NCBI RefSeq assembly: GCF_027594745.1
Contig: NZ_CP110854.1
Coordinates: 124,001 to 188,000, forward strand
Length of the DNA: 64,000 nt
From: Saprospira grandis
GTDB lineage: Bacteria > Bacteroidota > Bacteroidia > Chitinophagales > Saprospiraceae
Direction of reading: 5' to 3'
The position numbers and the translations under genes were made by a program. The stretch's first letter is position 1, and the number at the start of each line of letters is the position of its first letter. Under the pieces are notes generated by a model. The model worked only from the letters and a program-made list of their open reading frames with translations, did no database searches and was not told the origin of the DNA. Of the stretch, positions 1 to 8,533 are shown one piece after another.

Positions 1-1167
1 TTGGCCTTTGGGGCTGCTTTTCTGATGGGTTATGGAGAGGCGGCTTGGCGGATATTGCCCTATATCCTCCTCAATCAGTTTTTATTGAGTGGCATTTTAT
101 TTTTGCGTTCCAATTTATCGGCCATGGCCTTTTATCGGCTCGACAGTTTGCTATCGGCCTTGGATAAATTGCTGCTCATTATTTTGCTTTACGTCTTACT
201 TTGGGCCGAACCTTTTGGGCCCTTTGATATTGTTCAGTTTGTGCAGGCGCAATCTCTGGGTTATGCCCTCAGTTTTTTGATTTGCGCGCTTTTTTTGGCC
301 CAAAAAGTAGAGGGTCCTTTGGGGTGGCGCATTTCGCCTAGGCGGATGTACATTTTGCTCAAGCAGGCCTTGCCTTATGCCTTTGTCATTTTGCTGATGA
401 CCTTATACAGCCGTATGGATGCCGTGATGATTGAGCGTTTGCTACCTGCGGAGGAGGGAAAACTGGAGGCCGACCAATATGCTTTTGCCTATCGTTTGCT
501 CGATGCCTTTAACATGATTGCCTATTTATTTGCGGGTTTGTTGTTGCCTATGTTTTCTCGTTTGCTGCGGCCTTTGCAGCTCAAAGATTTGGGCCAATTG
601 ATGGCCACGGCTTTCCGCTGGATGAGTTTTTTATCTGTCTCGCTCAGCATTGCCCTCTTCTTTTATGCCGAGGAGCTCGCCCCGGCCCTTTATGAAAGTA
701 GCCATGCCCAGACCCCTCTTTTGCTTCAGATTTTGTTGTTTTCGGCCAATGCTGCTGGACTCATCTATATTTTTGGTCCTTTTCTCACGGCAGCGGCTCG
801 TCTCAAGGGGATGAATATCTTTTTTGCCTTTGGGGTAGTCCTCAATTTTGGCCTCAATCTGCTCTGGATTCCAACTTATGGGGCTTTGGGAGCGGCTGTG
901 GCCACCCTAATCACGCAGTTTTTCATTGCCATTACGGAGATGTTATTGAGTTTTCGCTATTTCCCAGCCTTGCGTTCCTACTTCTCTTTGGCCTTATTTT
1001 TCCGCTTCATTTTGGGCAGTGCATTGAGTTTCGGCATTTTTTACGGCAGTCAATTTTTGCCCCTTATTTTTTGGTTCAAGATTTTGTTGGCGGGCGCGGC
1101 TTCTCTTTTCAGCGCCTTTTTGATTGGCCAACTTTCTTTTCGGGAACTTCTCGAATTGCGAAAATAA
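1..1167 (+). CDS. polysaccharide flippase (Wzx/MATE-like), 5'-truncated by window edge
   Basis: This is the C-terminal 388 residues of a multi-pass inner membrane protein of the MVF/polysaccharide biosynthesis exporter superfamily. Members of this family flip lipid-linked sugars across the membrane. About ten hydrophobic segments are visible. They are separated by short charged loops such as YSRMDAVMIERLLP and RLLDAFNMIAYLFAGLLLPMFSRLL, the typical second-half signature of these exporters, followed by the conserved G-A-x-G-A-A-x-A-T segment (GALGAAVATLITQFF). The reading frame is open to base 1, where a TTG happens to stand, so the true start is upstream of the window. The stop codon at 1165-1167 is followed directly by a T-tract and a truncated family A repeat. 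The family call is confident; the sugar substrate is unknown. Confidence 0.85.
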   Translation: MAFGAAFLMGYGEAAWRILPYILLNQFLLSGILFLRSNLSAMAFYRLDSLLSALDKLLLIILLYVLLWAEPFGPFDIVQFVQAQSLGYALSFLICALFLAQKVEGPLGWRISPRRMYILLKQALPYAFVILLMTLYSRMDAVMIERLLPAEEGKLEADQYAFAYRLLDAFNMIAYLFAGLLLPMFSRLLRPLQLKDLGQLMATAFRWMSFLSVSLSIALFFYAEELAPALYESSHAQTPLLLQILLFSANAAGLIYIFGPFLTAAARLKGMNIFFAFGVVLNFGLNLLWIPTYGALGAAVATLITQFFIAITEMLLSFRYFPALRSYFSLALFFRFILGSALSFGIFYGSQFLPLIFWFKILLAGAASLFSAFLIGQLSFRELLELRK

Positions 1168-1205
1168 TTTTTTGGGGCCTGCCGCCTTTGGCGGCCGGGC
1201 CCTTG
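1168..1205 (+). repeat. family A element, truncated copy (A1)
   Basis: It starts with a T-tract immediately after the flippase stop codon, then GGGGCCT and the first hairpin (GCCGCC TTT GGCGGC) of the element. It stops after about 35 bases, so only the 5' end of the element is present. Confidence 0.75.
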
Positions 1206-1212
1206 AAAATAC

Positions 1213-1872
1213 TCAATAACTCGGCCTAATTTCCAACTCTGATTTATGAGCTGGAGTATTATTTATACTCCATTCTATCCTCATCCTTTTCGCTGATCGA
1301 CTTACTTTTAGTAAACGGAGCCGAATAATAGGTCCCTCATAAAGCTCCAGTACTACATCTTGCTCTTTCCAGTCTTCTCGCCTAATGATGATTGGCGCTT
1401 CCCAAGAGCGAAAACTAATGATTAACTGCAGAGGTACACTATCTTTAGCAAAGGTTAAACGATGACTCAGATGAGCAAAATCAAGCTCATTTATTGTTGT
1501 CTCATTAACGGCCTTAGCATAAAAAACTCCTTTTTCATTCCTAATATCAAAGGCATTTAATCCAAAGAGTTCTGCAGCAGCCCCCACGACAGTCAAGCTC
1601 AAACTATCGTTCGCTGAAGCGGGTTCTTGCCTTATCAAAATGGGAACTTTTGCCTCATAGTCAAAGCGATACCCTCCTTTTACTTTGAGCAGTTTACCTT
1701 TAACTTCATAATGACTCAAACCGCCTTTAAATTCATAAGAAAAACTATCTTTTTCATCAATTGATATGCTAACCACTGGATTTGAGCCAGTCTCTACGTA
1801 TTGCCCTGGCAAAGGCTTTTGGCTATGACAAGCCGCCAATAAAAGGACAATTACAAATAAAAAATACTTCAT
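1213..1872 (-). CDS. hypothetical lipoprotein
   Basis: A 219-residue protein with an N-terminal lipoprotein signal: MKYFLFVIVLLLAACHSQ, lipobox LLAAC, predicted lipidated Cys15. The mature part is rich in alternating hydrophobic and polar residues, as expected for a beta-rich periplasmic or surface lipoprotein, and no catalytic motif is recognisable. It is convergent with the flippase. A family A repeat lies in the gap upstream of its start. Function unknown. Confidence 0.7.
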   Translation of the reverse strand: MKYFLFVIVLLLAACHSQKPLPGQYVETGSNPVVSISIDEKDSFSYEFKGGLSHYEVKGKLLKVKGGYRFDYEAKVPILIRQEPASANDSLSLTVVGAAAELFGLNAFDIRNEKGVFYAKAVNETTINELDFAHLSHRLTFAKDSVPLQLIISFRSWEAPIIIRREDWKEQDVVLELYEGPIIRLRLLKVSRSAKRMRIEWSINNTPAHKSELEIRPSY

Positions 1873-1940
1873 ATTTCAACAGATGCTCAAGTGGTCCCTT
1901 TTGGCGCTAATTTCTAACATCACCTTTCTACTGCTGTTTC

Positions 1941-2100
1941 TTTTTTGGGGGCCTGCCGCCTGCGGCGGCCGGGCTGTTTCGCAGCTCGCTGTTCGCTCGG
2001 CCCTTCGGCGCTTTCAGCGCCTCGGTCTGGCCTAACGGCCACTGCTGTCCATCCCTAGGCCAAGTCGCTTCGCTCCTTTGCGGCGGCTTCGCCGCCTGCT
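1941..2100 (+). repeat. family A element (A2)
   Basis: A full-length copy: T-tract, GGGGGCCT, hairpin GCCGCC/GGCGGC, the core CAGCTCGC...TCGGCCCT, a swapped hairpin GCGC TTTCA GCGC, GGTCTGG, hairpin GGCC TAAC GGCC, CTGTCCATCCCT, then AGGCC, which pairs with the 5' GGCCT. A terminal GCGGC TTC GCCGC hairpin follows. The block 1941-2330 is nearly repeated at 7738-8140. Confidence 0.8.
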
Positions 2101-2861
2101 AGCTGTGGCTGCAGGTTGAAACCAGCAGCCATACAACAACCCTATTCTATATCTATAGTGCGGAGAGGATTAAAATCCTCTACCGCTTTGAACAAGGGTT
2201 ATTTTTTTCTTCGGTAGTTTGATTTTGTTTTTTTCTCCCCCATAAATTTCATAGGAACCCTAGGGCCAAGGCCCTAGGCTAAGCAAAAAATCGTCATCCC
2301 CTCCTTCGAGGGGATTTTTCTTCGCCGTTGTGGTTGGACGGTTGTTGTTTTTGAGGAGCGAACCTTTTCCATTTTTATAGCAAACAAGGGCTTTAGCCCG
2401 CCAGTTTGCATAGTCCTACAACCATGGGCTTCAGCCCATGGTCGCAAAACTGCCCAGCCGTTAAAAGGCTTTTTCCTCCCCTCTCTCCCTTCCTTCAAAA
2501 CTCTCAAGAAAAAGTTGAGGGACTAATAAAAGCTATCTCAATACTATCTGCTCCGCTGCCTAGAAACAAGCCCCTAAGCGACTATATAATAAGAAGACCA
2601 GTGGGTTAAAACCCACTGCTACAAAGGAGGCCAGACTAAGCGCAATGAAAATGGACCGATGGTTTCAACCATCGGCCCATAATGAGTTCTAATAAACAGC
2701 AAACTAGGGCTTTAGCCCATGGGCCCAAAACCAACTAGTTCCTAAAAGGGCTTATTCTACCTTCCCCTTCCCTCAAAAGAAATAAGAAAAAGTTGTGGGA
2801 CTAACAAGAGCTATTTAGAATCTTCTTCTACAGCTTGGGGCTTGTCCCTAGACGATGAATT
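2101..2861. repeat. family B palindrome cluster
   Basis: A gap with no credible gene. It holds a series of small palindromes with a GGTT(N)AACC-like core: AGAGGATTAAAATCCTCT near 2164, CAGTGGGTTAAAACCCACTG near 2598, CCGATGGTTTCAACCATCGG near 2660. It also holds CCTAGGGCC/GGCCCTAGG near 2265, CCCCTCCTTCGAGGGG near 2300, GGGCTTTAGCCC near 2393 and CATGGGCTTCAGCCCATG near 2422. The same modules and linkers recur near 5820-5998, 7901-8530, 40188-41058 and 60700-61340. Reading frames through the block are by-products of the palindromes. Confidence 0.7.
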
Positions 2862-3013
2862 GCAGGCGGCAAAGCCGCCATGGCCGAAGGCCAAACGGCC
2901 TAGCGATGTGCAGGGGTGGCCGAAGGCCAGACCAAGCGGGCTCAGCCCGCGCAGGGCCGAGCGAACAGCGAGCCCCGAAACGTAGCGCCCGCCGAAGGCG
3001 GGAGGCCCCAAAA
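2862..3013 (-). repeat. family A element (A3)
   Basis: A full copy read on the minus strand. It starts GGGGCCT just after the stop of the gene at 3021, carries hairpin CCCGCC TTC GGCGGG, the core GGGCTCGCTGTTCGCTCGGCCCT, swapped hairpin CGGGCTGAGCCCG, hairpin TGGCC TTC GGCCA and ACATCGCTAGGCC. GGCCT and AGGCC close the element. Confidence 0.75.
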
Positions 3014-3020
3014 TTTCAAG

Positions 3021-3569
3021 TTACTTGAGACCAAATGTATAGATAAAATCACCTTCAATATACTGCCACCCTAGTTTGGCGCAATCAGCAGCATTCTTTT
3101 TAGCGGCATAATCTATTCTGTAAATCCCCTTTTTTTTAGAGTAAAAAACATACCGCTTCAACACACACAAATCTTCGTAGCGGCGATCCTCAGATAGGAA
3201 TTGATGTCTATGATGTGTTTTTTGCTCTATAACAAATAGCGTATCTCCATTATTTTCAAGTGTAGACTGTAGTTTTGAATCAAGATTTCCAGAATTCGAT
3301 CTAAAATTATACGTTTCCTCAAAAAAGGTACAACTATCGCAGCTTAAATCCGCAATAGCCGAATAGAACTCCACCTTTAACAGTCTATCATAAAACAACA
3401 CAAAAAGTGTATCATTTCTCAAGCCCGTAAGAAGAGCCCCAGTTTTTATGTTTTCTACTTTAGAAAAAAACTTATTCCCCTTAGGAGGCTCCCAGTTCTG
3501 CCCCTGACAAACACAAATTTGAAAGCAAAAAAATATTGCCCATACGATCAGCTTAGGTTCTGCCTTCAT
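3021..3569 (-). CDS. hypothetical secreted protein
   Basis: A 182-residue protein beginning MKAEPKLIVWAIFFCFQICVC, a hydrophobic signal-peptide-like stretch ending near Gln24 (CQGQN). The N-terminal charge is weak, so export is likely but not certain. The mature part contains a CDSC motif and no recognisable domain. It lies in an AT-rich group of small secreted genes (3021-5554) with base composition lower in GC than the housekeeping genes. Function unknown. Confidence 0.6.
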   Translation of the reverse strand: MKAEPKLIVWAIFFCFQICVCQGQNWEPPKGNKFFSKVENIKTGALLTGLRNDTLFVLFYDRLLKVEFYSAIADLSCDSCTFFEETYNFRSNSGNLDSKLQSTLENNGDTLFVIEQKTHHRHQFLSEDRRYEDLCVLKRYVFYSKKKGIYRIDYAAKKNAADCAKLGWQYIEGDFIYTFGLK

Positions 3570-3653
3570 AGTTAAATGTCAATTTTGCTGCCTACTTTTA
3601 TAACTTTTTTATCTAACCTAAAGGTTAGGGCGATCTATTTGGACCTTTAGAGC

Positions 3654-4151
3654 TTAGCTCTGCAGTAGTTTTTGAAAATCGAACTCAAAATCAAAGTAAG
3701 AGTTATTTTTTACATAATCTTGCATACTCTCTAAGTCATCAAAATGATATCTTCTTTCATAGATAAGGATTAAGCCAATATTGTCTTCCCGGTAATCAAT
3801 GACTTTGGGCTCTCCATGATTGCCAACTACACCTAAAGAGTAGCTCACTCCTTTTATTTTTGAGAAGGAGTTATATAAATCAAAAAAGACCTTCAACCGC
3901 TGTTCTTCATTATGAAACTTTTGTTTTAAGATCTTGTGCCAATTATATGCTAGGTTTATATCAGGCCCTAACTTCGTAATTACCCAGTGATGAAATAAAT
4001 CAAAGGCAGGATCATCTTCGCATACTTTATCCGAAAAATCTTTTTCCATCAAGAAACCTCTTATACAATTGTATAAAGAGTCTAGAGACACTGGATCTAT
4101 AAACATACTAGGTCGTTGCTCGATGTACGAAAGAAGTTGATGTAAGCTCAT
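3654..4151 (-). CDS. hypothetical cytosolic protein, possibly immunity-like
   Basis: A 165-residue soluble protein without signal peptide. It opens with MSLHQLLSYIEQRPSMFIDP, followed by a helical segment LDSLYNCIRGF and an aromatic motif FHHWV. An N-terminal 'RPxM' helix followed by 'L...IRGF' resembles small proteins often found beside polymorphic toxins as immunity proteins, but no toxin gene is next to it here. That resemblance is from memory and weak. The neighbours are secreted proteins of similar AT-rich composition. Confidence 0.6.
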   Translation of the reverse strand: MSLHQLLSYIEQRPSMFIDPVSLDSLYNCIRGFLMEKDFSDKVCEDDPAFDLFHHWVITKLGPDINLAYNWHKILKQKFHNEEQRLKVFFDLYNSFSKIKGVSYSLGVVGNHGEPKVIDYREDNIGLILIYERRYHFDDLESMQDYVKNNSYFDFEFDFQKLLQS

Positions 4152-4241
4152 TTTGTTTTTTATTTAAAAAAAATAGGCACTAAAGATAGACATAATAAAT
4201 ACCCGCTCCGCATTTTTTGCCCCAAAGATATGTCCATTTTA

Positions 4242-4916
4242 CTAATCAAAGGGAAGGCTAGATTCCTTGATGATGATTTCAACACAACTAGCTAATTCAG
4301 CTCCAGCATAGATAGTATGAAGATGCTTTTTATTGTTTTTATCGATACCAATAATTTCCCAAAATGGCTGCCTTAGAGGTTCCTCTTGAACGGATGCTAA
4401 CTCCCAAAACTGAGCATTCATAAAGCGTTTAAAATGATCGGGGGGAATAAAAAAACTATCTTTTACACTATAAACGATGAAGTAATCTTTAGCGCCTTCG
4501 TACTCATCAGAGGCCCAAGAATAGAGACTATCATAATCCCTACCGGCTAATTGAAGTCCACTAAAGCAGGCTCTGTAAAGATCATACTCTATTTTCGTAT
4601 AAAAAAACGTGTCCTTTCTAAATTGGGCCAACAGTTTATAAGAATGATGAGGACTATATTCGCTATTGATGACATTTAGCACCCAATAATTTTGTTCATT
4701 TAGGTTACTAAATGTATCACAGTCTACTCCTTGCAGGCCCAAATGCAGCAGCATCTTACAACTCATCCGATAATAGCCCTCTAGCCTCTTGAGCTGCTTC
4801 AACTGCCTAATTGAATTTTCCTGCTCTAGCTTCTCCTCCGACTTTTCAGAAACTTCAGCCACGCAAGCCAAGAGGAGAATCAATGGCAAGAATAAACAGA
4901 AACCAAATTTCATCAT
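4242..4916 (-). CDS. hypothetical lipoprotein
   Basis: A 224-residue protein with signal MMKFGFCLFLPLILLLACVAE; lipobox LLLAC with lipidated Cys18. It is followed by a charged linker rich in Glu and Lys (residues about 22-45) and a globular part with several Cys, Tyr and Phe residues. There are two possible starts, Met1 and Met2. No family recognised. It is part of the AT-rich lipoprotein group at 3021-5554. The roughly 190 bases upstream contain nothing I recognise. Confidence 0.65.
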   Translation of the reverse strand: MMKFGFCLFLPLILLLACVAEVSEKSEEKLEQENSIRQLKQLKRLEGYYRMSCKMLLHLGLQGVDCDTFSNLNEQNYWVLNVINSEYSPHHSYKLLAQFRKDTFFYTKIEYDLYRACFSGLQLAGRDYDSLYSWASDEYEGAKDYFIVYSVKDSFFIPPDHFKRFMNAQFWELASVQEEPLRQPFWEIIGIDKNNKKHLHTIYAGAELASCVEIIIKESSLPFD

Positions 4917-5104
4917 TAAGTTACTTTTGATCTAAATATTTCAGTCTATACCTTTTATGCTTAATGCTTCTGGACTAAAAAGTTACGAAGCCTATAGCAC
5001 TCCATTAAGTCTACTATTTTTTTGAATCCTTCTGCTGCTCGGCCTTCCGCTGCTATACTGATGCACAAATATTTCATTATCTTTTTTTACCTCATCAAAT
5101 ATAG

Positions 5105-5554
5105 CTAATACGCTTTCTCCTCCATTAGCTGTCCCTTATTATATCGTTCTATCTTTATCACTCTACCGTCTTTTTTTAGCTGCTTCCATACTCCATCTCT
5201 ACAAAGATAAACAACACGCTCTTCTGAAAATTTGTCCTGATTGTATTCATCTACATAGGGAAACATTTCATAAGCCACTCGCTGCCTACGAAAAGTCCCA
5301 TAGTAAATTTTGTTCTCCCTCAGATCCGTTTTTTTAAAGGAGACTATTCCTCTGCAGTCCTTAACTTTATATTCAATCAACATGCTATCCTTAGTTTTAG
5401 TATGCTGCTCAGCAGTCCATGGCTTATACAAGAATAAACTGTCCTCCTCGCAAAGGATAAAAATATTTGCACAACCTCTAGGGACAACTTCCGCCCAGAA
5501 ACTACAAGAAAAACAGCAGACTAACAGCCCCAAACAAAATAAAACTCTCATCAA
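5105..5554 (-). CDS. hypothetical lipoprotein with MORN-like tail
   Basis: A 149-residue protein with signal MMRVLFCLGLLVCCFSC; the lipobox could use Cys14 or Cys17. The C-terminal third has alternating Y-x-x-G/D-x-W-K patterns (DGVWKQLKKDGRVIKIERYNKGQLMEE), reminiscent of the MORN-variant repeats common in Bacteroidota lipoproteins. This is a short match, so it is only a suggestion. Function unknown. Confidence 0.6.
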   Translation of the reverse strand: MMRVLFCLGLLVCCFSCSFWAEVVPRGCANIFILCEEDSLFLYKPWTAEQHTKTKDSMLIEYKVKDCRGIVSFKKTDLRENKIYYGTFRRQRVAYEMFPYVDEYNQDKFSEERVVYLCRDGVWKQLKKDGRVIKIERYNKGQLMEEKAY

Positions 5555-5654
5555 CCAATTGTTTTTTTGATTCCTCTATTAGCCTTAGATCAACCTTAAA
5601 CTTATATCTATTCAGATGTTGCTTTTAAGGGTTTTGGTGGAACATGCTATCCTA

Positions 5655-5813
5655 TTTTTTTGGGGCCTGCCGCCTGCGGCGGCCGGGCTGTGTCAGGGCT
5701 CGCAGGTCTGCTCGGCCCTGCGCCAGCAAGCTGGCTGGGTCTGCCGCTGCGCGGCACCCTTTCAGGCCCCTAGGCCAAGTCGCTTCGCTCCTTTGCGGCG
5801 GCTTCGCCGCCTG
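5655..5813 (+). repeat. family A element (A4)
   Basis: A full copy: T-tract, GGGGCCT, hairpin GCCGCC TGC GGCGGC, core GGGCTCGCAGGTCTGCTCGGCCCT, swapped hairpin CCAGC AAG CTGG, hairpin GCCGC TGC GCGGC, CCTAGGCC closing with the 5' GGCCT, terminal hairpin GGCGGC TTC GCCGCC. Confidence 0.8.
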
Positions 5814-5998
5814 TAGGATGGATATATATATACCTGTAGGTTGAAACCTACAGCAACAAAGGAGAGCAGACTAAGCTCAATAAAAATGAGCCGATGGTTA
5901 AAACCATCGGCCCATATCATTTATAGCAAACAAGGGCTTTAGCCCGCCAGTTTGCATAGACCCACAACCATGGGCTTCAGCCCATGGGCCCAAAACTG
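5814..5998. repeat. family B palindrome cluster
   Basis: It contains CTGTAGGTTGAAACCTACAG near 5832, the conserved linker AGCAACAAAGGAG...ACTAAGC, CCGATGGTTAAAACCATCGG near 5890, GGGCTTTAGCCC near 5934 and CATGGGCTTCAGCCCATG near 5970. The order matches the clusters at 2590-2700 and 40200-40400. Confidence 0.7.
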
Positions 5999-6249
5999 CC
6001 CAGCCGCCGAAGAAGAAAGCCAAAAGAAAAAAGACAGTTGAGCGGCCTAGCGATGGTAGGCAGTGCGGCAAAGCCGCAGACCCAGCAAAAACTTGTTTTT
6101 TGCGCAGGGCCGAGCGACCCGACCAACGGGAGCCGACGCAGCGAAGCAAGTAACAGCGAGCTGCCGAACGACAACAAGAACTTTAGTTCGCAGTTCGACG
6201 ACCGAAGGGAGTAACCGCCGCAGCTTTGCTGCGGAGGCCCCAAAAAAAA
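5999..6249 (-). repeat. family A element, expanded copy (A5)
   Basis: A minus-strand copy running from the A-run at 6242-6249. GGGGCCT is followed by hairpin CCGCAGC AAA GCTGCGG and extra inserted segments (around 6110-6215), then the core TCGGCCCT. The swapped hairpin here is the AT-rich GCAAAAAACAAGTTTTTGC. Then come GGTCTG, hairpin TGCGGC TTT GCCGCA and CGCTAGGCC. The 5' T-run is shared with the terminator hairpin at 6250-6274. Confidence 0.75.
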
Positions 6250-6274
6250 GGAGAAAAAGCCAAGCTTCTTCTCC
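6250..6274 (-). terminator. probable terminator downstream of the TPR gene
   Basis: Stem GGAGAA/TTCTCC with an inner AGC/GCT pair, followed on the minus strand by an eight-base T-run (6249-6242). It would end leftward transcripts. The T-run is also the first part of family A copy A5. Confidence 0.55.
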
Positions 6275-6286
6275 TCTTCCGCCCGC

Positions 6287-6352
6287 TTATTGCGCAGGGG
6301 GATTGGGTGGGGTGTCCTGATCTGGATCAGGATTTTCAGTGTAATTTTTCAT
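6287..6352 (-). CDS. possible 21-residue small ORF
   Basis: ATG at 6352-6350 and TAA at 6289-6287 bound a 21-codon frame, MKNYTENPDPDQDTPPNPPA plus Gln. It lies 56 bases after the TPR gene and before the terminator, so it would be co-transcribed. The Pro/Asp-rich composition is unusual for chance. There is no known family and no other support for translation. Confidence 0.3.
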   Translation of the reverse strand: MKNYTENPDPDQDTPPNPPAQ

Positions 6353-6408
6353 AGTAATTGTGTTTTTGTTAAAAATTAGGTTGTTTAGTTTGGTTAGATT
6401 TATTTTAC

Positions 6409-7383
6409 TTATTTAGGCAAGTCATTCTCTGGATTATTTTTTTCCATACTGCTGCTAAAAGCCGCGATATCCATTCCCGGATAAAATTGCGCCATCTCCT
6501 GCAGACAATCCTCCACCTTGTCCAGAGCGCCAGTCACTTTATACAATTTTGTCTGCATCCGCAGGCCTTCCACGCTCAACTGATGGCGATTGGCCTGCTC
6601 GCAAAAAAAGAGTGCCCCCTCATGCAAACCCAAAGCATAAAAATCTTGGGCCTTCTCCAGAAAAATGCGGTCCTGGCTCATTTGGGGTTGCTGCAAACTG
6701 TTGTGGTAGCTGCACCAAGCCTGGGCCGCCGCCAAATCTTGTTTTAGGTCCTGCAAAAGCTGCGCATATTCCGACATATAGCCGATCGGATCTGCCGCCT
6801 TTTCGGTCAAGGTTTTTAAATAGGGAAGCGCTTTTTCGCCCTCTCCAAAAGCAATATACAAGCGGCAGAGCAGCTCAAAACAGTCTTCCTCAAACTCGGT
6901 GTTACAAATCGGCGATAAGAGGGAAATTCCCTGCAAATATTCGCCTTCTTCCAAGGCAATGGCGGCTAAAAAATAGCAGCTTTCTGCGGTGGGGATCGCC
7001 AAATTCTCGAGTAAAATTTTGGCCTTGGGCAGATCTTCTTCCAACAAAAAAAGCAACTTGGCTTGGGCCAAATCGGCCTGTTCATCGCCTCGCCCCTGCT
7101 CATAATAATGAAGCGCCAAATCATAGCGGCCCTCTTCTTCCATCAATTGGCCAAACAAAAAATATAGCGGCCCTTTTTCGGCAGAACGCTTTTGGCCCAA
7201 CTGCAAATAACGCTTGGCATTCAAATAGTTAGGTGATTCTTTTTCTAATTCCACCTTCACCCAATAATAATATGGCGCCGAGCTTTTTGCGCCTTCAGCC
7301 ATTAATTTTTCGGCCAATTCCTGACAAGCCCTCAGCTCATCCAGCTCAAATAGCTCGGTTAATAAGGTCTCATTTTTTTTCAT
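6409..7383 (-). CDS. TPR-repeat protein
   Basis: About 324 residues from the chosen start MKKNETLLTELFELDE. An in-frame ATG also exists at 7401 and a TTG at 7452, but the residues they add look non-coding. Most of the protein is made of helical pairs with tetratricopeptide spacing: YYYWVKVELEKESPNYLNAKRYL, GPLYFLFGQLMEEEGRYDLALHYYEQG, DCFELLCRLYIAFGEGEKALPYLKTL. TPR proteins are protein-interaction scaffolds. No signal peptide, so it is probably cytosolic. Partner and process unknown. Confidence 0.7.
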   Translation of the reverse strand: MKKNETLLTELFELDELRACQELAEKLMAEGAKSSAPYYYWVKVELEKESPNYLNAKRYLQLGQKRSAEKGPLYFLFGQLMEEEGRYDLALHYYEQGRGDEQADLAQAKLLFLLEEDLPKAKILLENLAIPTAESCYFLAAIALEEGEYLQGISLLSPICNTEFEEDCFELLCRLYIAFGEGEKALPYLKTLTEKAADPIGYMSEYAQLLQDLKQDLAAAQAWCSYHNSLQQPQMSQDRIFLEKAQDFYALGLHEGALFFCEQANRHQLSVEGLRMQTKLYKVTGALDKVEDCLQEMAQFYPGMDIAAFSSSMEKNNPENDLPK

Positions 7384-7737
7384 GCTGTCTTTTTGCCCCA
7401 TGCTAGAGCATGGGTTTGGGAAAAAATCTTTTGGGAAAACTACGCCCTCCAATTAAAACCATTTTCAACTTGCGCCTCCACTCTTGGCATAGCTGTTAAA
7501 GCATTTTATTAAAGTTCATCATCTACTAAAATGCCGATCTATTCTTTAATGTCACTTAAGTCCATTTTGTGAACTTTATTTTCCGATTTTTTTAAAAAAT
7601 TTAATTAAAACTGCATTTCTGCCACAAAACAAATAGCTATTTAGCTCTAAAATTAGTTAAATTCGGTTTGAAAAACAAGCTATTTAAACCCTCCTTTACA
7701 ACTGATTACCAAACAGTTAGATCTATATTTTATTTTT
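7384..7737. other. non-coding gap without recognised feature
   Basis: About 350 bases upstream of the TPR gene, AT-rich, with no credible reading frame, palindrome or promoter motif that I could identify. Confidence 0.5.
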
Positions 7738-7900
7738 CTTTTTCTGGGGCCTGCCGCCTTTGGCGGCCGGGCCCTTGCAGGGCTCGCAGGTCTGCTCGGC
7801 CCTGCGCCAGCAAGCTGGCTGGGTCTGCCGCTGCGCGGCACCCTTTCAGGCCCCTAGGCCAAGTCGCTTCGCTCCTTTGCGGCGGCTTCGCCGCCTGCTA
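7738..7900 (+). repeat. family A element (A6)
   Basis: A full copy closely matching A4 and A12: GGGGCCT, hairpin GCCGCC TTT GGCGGC, core TCGGCCCT, hairpin CCAGC AAG CTGG, hairpin GCCGC TGC GCGGC, CCCCTAGGCC, terminal GGCGGC TTC GCCGCC. Confidence 0.8.
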
Positions 7901-8533
7901 GCTGTGGCTGCAGGTTGAAACCAGCAGCCATACAACAACCCCATTCTACATCTATAGTGCGGAGAGGATTAAAATCCTCTACCGCTTTGAACAAGAGTTA
8001 TTTTTTCTTCGGTAGTTTGATTTTGTTTTTTTCTCCCCCATAAATTTCATAGGAACCCTAGGGCCAAAGCCCTAGGCTAGCTAAAAAATCGTCATCCCCT
8101 CATTCGAGGGGATTTTTTTCAGCGCTTATTGTTTGGCGGTTGTTTTTTTGAACCTCTGGGTTGAAACCCACAGCAACAAAGGAGAACAGACTAAGCGCAA
8201 TAAAATGAGCCGATAGTTTTAAAACCATCAGCCCATAACACATTCTAATATAAAGTTTTATCAGTAAAAGGCTTATTCTCATTCCTCTCTCTCCCTTCCT
8301 TCAAAAATCCCAAGAAAAAGTTGAGGGACTAATAAAAGCTATCTCCATACGGCCTCCTGCTCCGCTGCTTAGGGACAAGCCCCTAGGCTAGCTTTTTTCA
8401 GACAGCCCTCTAAAGAGGGCCTTTGGATATGGCCCTCCCCTGCAATAACAATGGAGCAAAGCAGTAGGTCATAATTTGAGGCCCTTTAGGGCTCACTCCA
8501 TTGGATTAGCCTAGGGGCTGGTCCCTGGGCGAT
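7901..8533. repeat. family B palindrome cluster abutting the CRISPR trailer
   Basis: 7901-8125 nearly duplicates 2101-2330. Further modules follow: CTGTGGG/CCCACAG near 8155 and CCGATAGTTTTAAAACCATC near 8200. The block 8395-8530 (CCCTCTAAAGAGGG, GAGGCCCTTTAGGGCTC, CCTAGGGGCTGGTCCCTGGG) reappears at about 40760-40900. The CRISPR array begins directly after the last module. Confidence 0.7.

Noticed and set aside
1168..1205. Family A as an ordinary rho-independent terminator
   Set aside because: The T-run lies before, not after, the stems when read in the direction of the element. Clear separate terminators are present beside several copies.
5644..6320. Arginine/alanine-rich reading frames in the GC-rich gaps here and at 24756, 46440, 52675 and 57029
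   Set aside because: They fall on family A repeats, appear on both strands and in several frames, and share only repeat-derived residues.
6549..7232. 227-codon frame opposite the TPR gene
   Set aside because: It is antisense to a TPR protein with clear repeat periodicity; its residues are Pro/Arg-rich and unlike any family.
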